Origin: PALSA-607 sp036510735
GTDB lineage: Bacteria > Actinomycetota > Actinomycetes > Acidothermales > Acidothermaceae
Length of the DNA: 5,417 nucleotides
Reading direction: 5' to 3'
Assembly: GCA_036510735.1 (NCBI GenBank)
Contig: DATCDK010000229.1
Span: 1-5,417, forward strand
Within the stretch, counting starts at the first letter, position 1. Each line of letters begins with the position of its first letter. The notes beneath the pieces are model-generated. The model did no database searches, was not told the DNA's origin, and worked only from the letters and a program-made list of their open reading frames with translations. Shown here piece by piece: positions 1 through 4,944 of this stretch. The position numbers and the translations under genes were made by a program.

Positions 1-323
1 TTGAGCGGGCCGGCGTAGCCCTGCGTGTGTTCTTCGAGGACGTCGAGATCGCGCGCGAGCATGCCGCGCGCCCGCCGTTCGTCGCCCCCTTCATGCGCGG
101 CGAAACGCCACCCCGACGGCTGGACGTCGACGTGCAGGCCGACCAGGTGCGCCGCGCCACGGCCGATCATGTCGGCGCCGACGCCGGCCGCTGGCAGCTC
201 GACGAGGTGCGGGAACGTGTCGAGCTCGCCCGTGACGACCCGCATGGCTTCGCCCGGGTCGACCCCTGGCAAGGACCCAACGCCGGTGGCGGATCCGGAC
301 GGCCAGGGAAGCGGGTTCGACAC
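1..323 (-). CDS. Methionine synthase (vitamin B12-independent)-like protein, N-terminal part, runs off left edge
   Basis: The reverse-strand frame from GTG at 323 stays open to the left edge (107 codons) and reads MSNPLPWPSGSATGVGSLPG, then VVTGELDTFPHLVELPA, GVGADMIGRGAAHLVG and VDVQPSGWRF. The GVGSLPG...GEL...PHLVELP...GAD(M/L)(I/L)GR pattern is what I know from the actinobacterial MetE C-terminal-domain-like proteins (Meth_synt_2 / UROD-MetE fold; Rv3015c of M. tuberculosis is the example I recall). Family members are about 330-350 residues, so roughly one third is visible. The Zn-binding His/Cys ligands of true MetE would lie outside the window, so methyltransferase activity cannot be judged. 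No Shine-Dalgarno precedes the GTG. A TAGGCT box 8 nt upstream suggests a leaderless mRNA. The plus-strand frames over this stretch are arginine-rich and resemble nothing, so they are shadows. The gene is divergent from everything to its right. Confidence 0.85.
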   Translation of the reverse strand, partial: MSNPLPWPSGSATGVGSLPGVDPGEAMRVVTGELDTFPHLVELPAAGVGADMIGRGAAHLVGLHVDVQPSGWRFAAHEGGDERRARGMLARDLDVLEEHTQGYAGPL

Positions 324-331
324 GAAAAGGG

Positions 332-337
332 AGCCTA
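332..337 (-). promoter_or_regulatory. Probable -10 box of the methionine synthase-like gene (leaderless start)
   Basis: On the minus strand TAGGCT (TANNNT class) lies 8 nt before the GTG at 323, and no ribosome-binding site is seen between them. This spacing would put the transcription start at or next to the start codon. No convincing -35 is seen 16-18 bp further upstream. Confidence 0.4.
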
Positions 338-472
338 GTGAGCGGTAGCGACACCCGTGTGGGGCAACGCCAGCGACAGCCGTACTGGGAGCGAAGCGGC
401 ACCAAACGTCCCGAGCCCGGAAGGACGGACATTTCGGAACGGCTCCGGCGGCCGATTCCGCGCGATATCGTG

Positions 473-523
473 GAAAGAGACGCCGGCAGAGGTTCTCCCC
501 CGTACCACTGCCGGCGTCCTTTC
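473..523. repeat. Long inverted repeat / hairpin, possible terminator or structured RNA
   Basis: GACGCCGGCAG (479-489) and CTGCCGGCGTC (508-518) are perfect 11-bp inverted arms. With A478 bulged, the stem continues outward as GAAAG (473-477) with CTTTC (519-523). Inside, after an A/A mismatch, GGT (491-493) pairs with ACC (504-506). That gives about 19 pairs around a 10-nt loop. A GC stem ending in CTTTC resembles a bidirectional intrinsic terminator, but no gene clearly ends on either side. It could instead be a relic of a lost gene or a structured leader. The hairpin itself is certain from the bases; its function is not. Confidence 0.6.
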
Positions 524-674
524 ATGTCCTTTCGTGCCCAGGCGCGAAGCTGCTGCCGACGACCCGTCGGGGCCGGTGACTAGACACGCGTAGCCACAGC
601 CGGTCAGGCCACGGTCAGAATTGCGGGGGCCAAATGCGCGCGGAAGGACCACGCCGCGGGTACCAAAGTCTGCA

Positions 675-694
675 GCTGTGCATATTGCTGTGCA
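675..694. repeat. Spaced direct repeat GCTGTGCA
   Basis: GCTGTGCA occurs at 675-682 and again at 687-694, a 12-bp period of about one helical turn, some 100 bp upstream of the glycosyltransferase start. The pair also creates a GTGCA(n8)TGCAC dyad at 678-695. It could be a regulator site for the gene at 795, or chance. Confidence 0.25.
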
Positions 695-783
695 CCGAGG
701 CCGAAACCGGCGATCATGCAAACAAATACCACTGGCCGTTCTATGTCAAACACGACATTTGCCGCCCGTGCTGAGATCGCGAC

Positions 784-789
784 GGGAGG
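784..789 (+). promoter_or_regulatory. Ribosome-binding site fixing the glycosyltransferase start
   Basis: GGGAGG lies 5 nt before GTG 795. An in-frame GTG at 789 overlaps this motif and has no site of its own, so 795 is preferred over it and over the ATG at 621. Confidence 0.7.
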
Positions 790-794
790 TGTCG

Positions 795-2822
795 GTGCGG
801 TTTGCCTTTGTGTGCCGAGACCTCGCACACAGCCGACTAACCGGCCCTGGAGCTCGCGCGTTCTCGACCGCGTGTGCCCTCAGCGACGCGGGTCACGACG
901 TGCACCTCATCAGCGAGAGCCTCGCCGCGCATCGGGCCCGCGCTCTCGCTGCCGGCCACGGGCCGCAGTGGACGCGCGTGCGAGACAGCCGACCCGCGCA
1001 CCGGTACTTCACCGACCAGCACGCCTATTCCGACCTTGTGTATGACACGTTGCAACGGCTCGGTGCGAACGAGCCGTTCGACGTCGTGGAGTTCAGCTCG
1101 GTCAACGGCGAGGCGCTCACCGCCGTCCGGGCAAAGCGACTTCTCGGAGAGTTCGCTAACACCGCACTCGTCGTGCGGATGGGGGCGGAGCTAGAGGTCG
1201 CACCGGGTACGCGCGACGTGTCGTTGACTTTGGAGAGCTCGATTGACTCGTTCGCTCGCGACTACGTCCTCACCCATGCCGACGCGCTGCTGACTGACAC
1301 GCCACCTCGCGACGTCGGTTCGCTCGACGCGGCCTTAGTCGTCGGACGCGCCCCCATTCAAGTCGCGCCGTTCGTGCCAGGTCCGCGCGGTGTCCCGACG
1401 TTGCGCATCCCTGAGGTGGGCGCAGTGCTGACCATTTGGCACCTCGGTGAGGTGACTCCCGAGTCGGGCATCGACACCTTCCTCGAGGCCACGCAGATCG
1501 TGCTGGCGAACGAACCGAAGGCCCGCTTTATCGTGGCTGGCGACGACACGCCGTCGGATCCGTTCGGTCGGTCGTACTGGGAGTCGTGCCAGCGTCGGCT
1601 GAGTAGTGCGTTGCACGATGCTGTGACGTTTGTCGGCCCACTAACCGACGCCCGCAACCCCGTGCCGATGGCCGGAAACCAATGCGTCATTGCGACTGCG
1701 ACGGCTGATGCACCTGGCGGCGTCGTCCTGGCCATGGCACACAGCTGCGCTGTTGTGGTGCGTGAGGGAAGTGCGGCCGCGGCCTTCGTCGAACCACAAA
1801 TCAGCGCGGCGGTCGTACCACCCGATGACGCATTCGCCTTGGCGACGGCACTGCTCGACATCATCGCCCAACCGAAGCTCGCTGTCGCTCTGTCGCGCGG
1901 CGGTGCGCTGCGGGTCGCCAGGCACTTTCAGCCGCAGCAGATGGCAGATGCAATGGCACTTGCCTACGCATCGCATGTTCCATGGAACTCCCCCGCTGAG
2001 ATATTGCCGCCAGCGGCTGACGAGCTGGTTTCCGTTGTCATCCCCTTGTTCAACCAGGGACATTTTCTGCTCGGTGCGATCGAGTCGGTGCATGCGGCCG
2101 GATATCCGCACGTCGAGATCGTGGTCGTCGACGACGGCTCGACCGATCGGGAGACGATCGAGATCTTCGACAAGCTGACCGGCGTCACCAAGGTGCGGCA
2201 GCCCAACGCAGGATTGTCTGCTGCCCGCAATGCCGGCATCGCCGCCGCCGCCGGCCGCTACATCGTGCCGCTGGATTCCGATGACCTGCTGTCCGAAGGA
2301 TTCCTCGCCCCGGCCGTCGATGCGCTGAGACGCAATCCCGACCTCGGGTATGTCGCCGGCTACCTCCGCTATTTCGGCCTGCTCGACTACACACACGTGC
2401 CAGCCGGGTACGTACCGCATCTGAGTCTGGTCGTGAATACTCACGTGCGCGCAACAGCGTTGTTCAAGCGCGATGCGTTAATGATGATCGGTGGCTACGA
2501 CGTCGAGCTACCCGCGTTCGAGGATTGGGATTTGCACGTGCGACTCGCGCTCGCCGGCTACACCTCCGACATCCTTCCGCTGGAAGGGCACCGCTACCGC
2601 AGGCATGCCGACTCAATGACGTTCAGCAGCAGCAACGCGATGCGGCGCGAGCTCCTGCAGTACTTGATGAAGAAGCATCTCGGCAGCATCGACCACGCAC
2701 ACGCATGCGACCTGTTGATCTTGATGGCGAACCTGTGGAAGACCGGCTACGAGCCAAGTGCGTCGGTGCGGCTACAACAAGAGAGCCAGCAACCTCTCGT
2801 TCCAGCTGAACCGCTTATGTAG
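795..2822 (+). CDS. Two-domain glycosyltransferase: degenerate GT-B (GT4-like) half fused to a GT2 half
   Basis: The GTG at 795 is chosen because GGGAGG (784-789) sits 5 nt upstream and MRFAFVCRDLAHSRLTGPGARAF is a normal GT4 N-terminus; the open frame back to 621 is unlike protein. Length is 675 aa. Residues 1-395 look like a GT-B fold: an N-terminal Rossmann part, LGEVTPESGIDTFLEA at 217-232 where GT4 enzymes have GR..PEKG, and DAPGGVVLAMAHSCAVVV at 305-322 where they have EPFG....EAMA.G.PVV. Residues 411-610 are a GT2 domain (GT-A fold): SVVIPLFNQG (413-422), VVDDGSTD (444-451), the metal-binding D494-S-D496, and the E576-D577-W acceptor/base motif. A polar helical tail follows. No signal peptide or membrane span is seen, so it is probably a cytoplasmic enzyme acting on a polysaccharide or glycolipid precursor at the membrane. 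Donor and acceptor cannot be told. It is a single gene, convergent with the RT. Confidence 0.9.
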   Translation: MRFAFVCRDLAHSRLTGPGARAFSTACALSDAGHDVHLISESLAAHRARALAAGHGPQWTRVRDSRPAHRYFTDQHAYSDLVYDTLQRLGANEPFDVVEFSSVNGEALTAVRAKRLLGEFANTALVVRMGAELEVAPGTRDVSLTLESSIDSFARDYVLTHADALLTDTPPRDVGSLDAALVVGRAPIQVAPFVPGPRGVPTLRIPEVGAVLTIWHLGEVTPESGIDTFLEATQIVLANEPKARFIVAGDDTPSDPFGRSYWESCQRRLSSALHDAVTFVGPLTDARNPVPMAGNQCVIATATADAPGGVVLAMAHSCAVVVREGSAAAAFVEPQISAAVVPPDDAFALATALLDIIAQPKLAVALSRGGALRVARHFQPQQMADAMALAYASHVPWNSPAEILPPAADELVSVVIPLFNQGHFLLGAIESVHAAGYPHVEIVVVDDGSTDRETIEIFDKLTGVTKVRQPNAGLSAARNAGIAAAAGRYIVPLDSDDLLSEGFLAPAVDALRRNPDLGYVAGYLRYFGLLDYTHVPAGYVPHLSLVVNTHVRATALFKRDALMMIGGYDVELPAFEDWDLHVRLALAGYTSDILPLEGHRYRRHADSMTFSSSNAMRRELLQYLMKKHLGSIDHAHACDLLILMANLWKTGYEPSASVRLQQESQQPLVPAEPLM

Positions 2823-2849
2823 CGGTCTTGGCAGCGCTGGTGCGCTACC
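2810..2849. terminator. Two small hairpins in the convergent gap, weak candidate bidirectional terminator
   Basis: ACCGCT (2810-2815) pairs with AGCGGT (2821-2826) across a 5-nt loop and straddles the glycosyltransferase stop codon. AGCGC (2833-2837) pairs with GCGCT (2842-2846), with GG/CC flanks, and overlaps the RT stop codon. Two convergent genes end within 22 bp of each other, so termination in both directions is expected here. There is no T-tract, and the stems are short, so the call is weak. Confidence 0.25.
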
Positions 2850-4167
2850 TCTCGTCGCGCCAATCGATGGCGTCGTAGGACGCCCGAAGTTTCGCACCCA
2901 GGACGGGATCGAGGCCCGTGATGTGACCGATGCGGCCTAGAACATGTTCGGCGAATCGTTCGCGGCCGCGCGACTGCGAGCGCCAGCCAAGCGTTGCGCA
3001 GTTGTGGAGCAGGGCCCTGAGTGCATCCCTCTCTTGGCGACTCAATGTTGGATGGTCGTTGATGACAGCACCAAGCAACTGCTGCCTGCCAGCTGATCCG
3101 AGCACGACAGTTTTGGCGTCGACGAGCCTGAATCCCTCGTCGCGCACAATTTCCGCGACGGTGTCGAGGAATGCGCTGCGCCCAGCGCGTAGGCGGGCGC
3201 CGCCACTGAAAGTCAGGTCGTCGACATAGCGCGTGTATCTCGCATCGAACGCGCGGGCAAGACCCGCAAGGCGACGGTCGAGTGAGAACGCGACCAGGTT
3301 TGCCAGCGCGGGTGACGTCGGTGCGCCCTGAGGTAGATGCGGGACGGCGAGCAGCTGGCCAAGCCTGCGATGGCGCGCGAAGTCACGCGGAACTGCTACC
3401 GCTTGCCAAACCGTCCGCGGAACGACCGTCGTGCACAGTCCTGTGATCGTGTACGCCACCGCCTCGGGGTATCCCGCCATGCGCAGCACGCCGTATATGC
3501 GAGGCGCCGAAATCGAACTGAAGAACGCTTCCAGATCTGCGCGGATCACGATGCGCGCGCCAGCGTGCGGTGCGAGTGCCGTCCGGACCGAGCGGCCTCG
3601 CACCCCGCCGTGCGCGAGTGCGTGCAATGGCACAGGAACGAGGACGTGGCGCAACAGGCGACGTTGAATCTCCTTCAAGCGTGGCTTCGGTGCCGCAACC
3701 AGTCGCACACCGTTCCGCTTGGGCAACACCGTCCACCGATAGTGCCGCAGTGGCGTGTCGGCATGACGCTCAAGCCCGCGCGTGTCCGCGAACCAAGCGA
3801 GCTCGCCGACGTCCACACCAAGCAGGCGCCCCAAAGCCCCGACGTGTGGCAGATCGATGACTGGCCACGGCGCATCCCCCATCACCGTGGGTGCGGTCAG
3901 CCAATGCACCACACGCGGCGGACGGCTCGACTGCTCGCCCGCCAGCCAGGCCGGCAACGACTGGATAATCTCGGCCAGCTCGCGAGGCCTGTCGGCCGGT
4001 GGCGACGGGTAGACCTCGAGCACCTGTGTGATGAGTCGATGCACCCATCGCGGCTGGCGGTCTCGACCCAGCGCCGAGGTAGCACTGCGGCGCATGTTCG
4101 GCGCATCCCACGACCCAGCAAGCAGCGCCATCGCCACTCCGCGAGCGGCTGTCGGGTCATGGCTCAT
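2845..4167 (-). CDS. Retron-type reverse transcriptase
   Basis: This is an RNA-directed DNA polymerase that would copy part of the RNA encoded just upstream into msDNA. From ATG 4167 it has 440 aa. RT blocks in order: WTVLPKRNGVRLVAAPKPRLK (145-165; motifs 1-2), AHGGVRGRSV (185-194), motif A ADLEAFF (210-216, D211), motif B LPQGAPTSP (278-286), motif C YVDD (314-317, D316/D317), then QQLLGAVIND (362-371) and LRALLHN (383-389). The last two match the retron VTG-x-VVN and R-A-I-L-H-N thumb pattern, with LLG in place of VTG. Residues 1-140 are an extension without a domain I recognise; long N-termini of this kind recall the myxobacterial Mx162-type RTs (from memory). No maturase or HNH part is present. 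ATG 4167 lies 5 nt after the RNA's a2 arm. ATG 4131 has a better GGAG (4137-4140, 5-nt spacing). ATG 4197 lies upstream of the a2 arm, so starting there would make a2 coding sequence, which is less likely. It is convergent with the glycosyltransferase. Confidence 0.9.
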   Translation of the reverse strand: MSHDPTAARGVAMALLAGSWDAPNMRRSATSALGRDRQPRWVHRLITQVLEVYPSPPADRPRELAEIIQSLPAWLAGEQSSRPPRVVHWLTAPTVMGDAPWPVIDLPHVGALGRLLGVDVGELAWFADTRGLERHADTPLRHYRWTVLPKRNGVRLVAAPKPRLKEIQRRLLRHVLVPVPLHALAHGGVRGRSVRTALAPHAGARIVIRADLEAFFSSISAPRIYGVLRMAGYPEAVAYTITGLCTTVVPRTVWQAVAVPRDFARHRRLGQLLAVPHLPQGAPTSPALANLVAFSLDRRLAGLARAFDARYTRYVDDLTFSGGARLRAGRSAFLDTVAEIVRDEGFRLVDAKTVVLGSAGRQQLLGAVINDHPTLSRQERDALRALLHNCATLGWRSQSRGRERFAEHVLGRIGHITGLDPVLGAKLRASYDAIDWRDER

Positions 4168-4171
4168 GCGA

Positions 4172-4193
4172 CGTGAGACCGGGACGGGGGCGG
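4172..4193 (-). repeat. Retron a2 arm (3' inverted repeat)
   Basis: It is complementary to 4315-4335 with one bulged base (4179) and two wobbles. It ends 5 nt before the RT start codon, the usual place for a2. Confidence 0.75.
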
Positions 4194-4207
4194 CCATTCC
4201 ATGCTGT

Positions 4208-4247
4208 GCGCGCCGGCCCGTTCACGAAGTGAACGCCGCGGCGTGCG
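4208..4247 (-). repeat. Probable msd stem-loop of the retron RNA
   Basis: The perfect 7-bp arms CGTTCAC (4219-4225) and GTGAACG (4229-4235) enclose a 3-nt loop. After a 3x3 internal loop, 4211-4215 pair with 4239-4243; after one mismatch, 4208-4209 pair with 4245-4246. That makes 14 pairs in all. It is the last and longest hairpin before a2, the position of the reverse-transcribed msd. The exact msDNA ends cannot be read from sequence; the stretch from the second msr hairpin to a2 is about 82 nt, an upper bound for the msd. Confidence 0.55.
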
Positions 4248-4275
4248 ATGCGATGACCTGCTCTGCGTGATGACC

Positions 4276-4309
4276 CCGGGGTTTCCCCGGAGTGATCGGG
4301 CCAACCCGA
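4276..4309 (-). repeat. Two msr-type hairpins
   Basis: In minus-strand RNA order: TCGGG-TTGG-CCCGA (4309-4296, with an extra G-U pair 4310/4295 available) and then CCGGGG-AAA-CCCCGG (4290-4276). Consecutive short GC stems after a1 are what retron RTs recognise in msr. The second stem also shows up as a near-palindrome in DNA. Confidence 0.55.
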
Positions 4310-4314
4310 CCATC

Positions 4315-4335
4315 CCACCCCCGTCCCGCCTCACG
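4315..4335 (-). repeat. Retron a1 arm (5' inverted repeat)
   Basis: It pairs with 4172-4193. Its 5' end coincides with the transcription start predicted from the -10 box at 4341-4346. Confidence 0.75.
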
Positions 4336-4450
4336 GTCGAACGCTAACGCGTACGACTCCAGTAGTCGACCGCAGCGCAACGGGCATGACCCGCGAAGGT
4401 GTCGTACAACCGATCACGGCTTCCCAGCGTCCCTGCCTAGGACGACAGGA
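4336..4450. other. Divergent promoter region between the retron and the lipoprotein gene
   Basis: It holds the retron -10 box and the CGACT/AGTCG dyad. For the rightward gene, TAGGAC at 4438-4443 could be a -10 box 7 nt before GTG 4451, or its AGGA (4439-4442) could be the ribosome-binding site. I cannot separate the two readings. No coding sequence is seen. Confidence 0.4.
4341..4346 (-). promoter_or_regulatory. Probable -10 box of the retron
   Basis: TAGCGT on the minus strand (TANNNT class) ends 6 nt before G4334, the second base of the a1 arm, so transcription would begin at the RNA's 5' end. No good -35 is visible. The dyad CGACT/AGTCG (4354-4368) occupies the spacer and -35 region and could be an operator. 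Confidence 0.4.
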
Positions 4451-4883
4451 GTGCTCATCCGGACGGCGAACTGGGCCGCGTTGTGCGTGGCGATGGCGTT
4501 GATCGCGGGCTGTCAAGCCGCATCGCGTACCGGTTCTTTTGCGCCTTCCCCTTCGGAAGCGCCAGCCACGTCCCAGCGGCCGGGAAATCGTGCAGGCGTA
4601 TCGCACGCCGCAGGTGTATCTGGGCGGCGCACCAACCGGCGTCCCAACAAGGGTGACGCTCGAAAGCGGCACGCAGGCGTCGGGATTGATCAGTGGAGGC
4701 GCGAACCCGATCAATGGCGAAACCGCCTGTCCTCCCGACTACGCTGCCGTGCTCGTCACCGCACCCGGGGCAGCGACGTCAACGAGCCTGCCCCTCGACT
4801 TTCCCTTGTGTACCGGTCTCGCAGTGACCCCCGTCGTGTCCGGCGCAACCGGCGGGTTCTTCAGCCCGCTGGCCAGCCCCTAA
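4451..4883 (+). pseudogene. Frameshifted small lipoprotein gene, DUF4232-like C-terminal part
   Basis: From GTG 4451 the frame reads MLIRTANWAALCVAMALIAGC: a basic n-region, a hydrophobic stretch and the lipobox LIAGC (Cys at residue 21). A Ser/Pro/Ala linker typical of exported actinobacterial lipoproteins follows. After about 4580 sense passes to the +1 frame: EIVQAYRTPQVYLGGAP, VTLESGTQASG, CPPDYAAVLVTAPG, LDFPLCTGLAVTPVVSG, ending at TAA 4881-4883. Removing one base in CGGGAAA (4581-4587) joins the two into a 143-aa protein (SQRPEIVQAY across the join). The VTL...G, C...LVT.PG and C.GL.VTPVV spacing resembles the end of DUF4232 domains. The first half of such a domain seems missing, so the gene may be internally shortened as well. 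It could also be an intact gene with a sequencing error. An alternative, signal-less start is ATG 4539. Confidence 0.6.
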
Positions 4884-4920
4884 TGCACGCCATCCGGCCC
4901 TGACTCGGCCTCGCCACGGG

Positions 4921-4926
4921 TACGGT
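4921..4926 (+). promoter_or_regulatory. Probable -10 box of the aminotransferase gene
   Basis: TACGGT (TANNNT class) ends 6 nt before A4933, the first base of an in-frame ATG (4933). The mRNA could therefore be leaderless from 4933, or have a 12-nt leader to ATG 4945. CCTGAC (4899-4904), 16 bp upstream, is a weak -35 candidate. Confidence 0.35.
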
Positions 4927-4944
4927 CATGGCATGGAGTTGCGC

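Larger units (their letters stand above)
324..794. other. Gene-free interval of about 470 bp
   Basis: No frame on either strand has credible protein character. The open frames here are Arg/Pro/Ser-rich, overlap each other, and lack start signals. The interval must hold the outward promoters for the divergent genes at 323 (-) and 795 (+). It also contains a long inverted repeat (473-523), a 10-nt tandem repeat (TCCTTTCATG then TCCTTTCGTG, 517-536), a spaced direct repeat GCTGTGCA (675-682 and 687-694) and a small dyad ATGTC/GACAT (743-758). The 650-780 part is visibly more AT-rich than the flanks. No tRNA-like cloverleaf was seen. Confidence 0.6.
4172..4335 (-). ncRNA. Predicted retron msr-msd RNA (template/primer RNA)
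   Basis: The two ends pair over 21 bp. The a1 arm (4335-4315 on the minus strand) starts CGTGAGG and continues CGGGACGGGGGTGG. The a2 arm (4193-4172) is CCGCCCCCGTCCCG, a bulged G, then TCTCACG. Two of the pairs (4191/4317 and 4178/4329) are G-U only in minus-strand RNA and would be A-C mismatches in plus-strand RNA, which matches the RT's strand. Inside lie a TCGGG-TTGG-CCCGA hairpin (4309-4296), a CCGGGG-AAA-CCCCGG hairpin (4290-4276) and a longer hairpin (4247-4208). This is the retron plan a1, msr stems, msd stem, a2, then the RT start 5 nt later. The branching G is expected just after a1; G4314 is the nearest, but no clear AGC context is seen. Length is 164 nt, within the known range for retron RNAs. 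Confidence 0.75.

Noticed and set aside
91..525. Open frame of 144 codons, minus strand
   Set aside because: Arg-rich and without family resemblance; it overlaps the methionine synthase-like frame, which shows clear conserved motifs on the same strand.
335..721. Open frame of 128 codons, minus strand, plus 78-81-codon plus-strand frames at 338-593
   Set aside because: High-GC spurious frames with low-complexity composition, no start signals, and the long hairpin running through them.
621..794. Upstream extension of the glycosyltransferase to ATG 621
   Set aside because: The 58 added residues are Arg/Pro-rich and unlike a GT4 N-terminus; GTG 795 has a good ribosome-binding site and begins the first Rossmann strand.
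604..828. Open frame of 74 codons, minus strand, with a hydrophobic stretch
   Set aside because: It overlaps the start and ribosome-binding site of the glycosyltransferase on the other strand and has no start signal of its own.
1641..2444. Open frame of 267 codons, minus strand
   Set aside because: Antisense shadow of the glycosyltransferase, whose GT-B and GT2 motifs cover the same bases.
2845..4167. RT as part of a group II intron or a diversity-generating retroelement
   Set aside because: No maturase or HNH part and no domain V/VI-like RNA downstream; no template/variable repeat pair seen nearby. The thumb motif and the upstream a1/a2 RNA fit a retron.
3337..4176. Open frame of 279 codons, plus strand
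   Set aside because: Antisense shadow of the RT; its sequence is rich in Arg, His and Pro with no domain, while the RT frame has all catalytic motifs.
4331..4714. Open frame of 127 codons, minus strand
   Set aside because: It runs across the retron promoter and the lipoprotein gene, and no protein-like pattern is seen.
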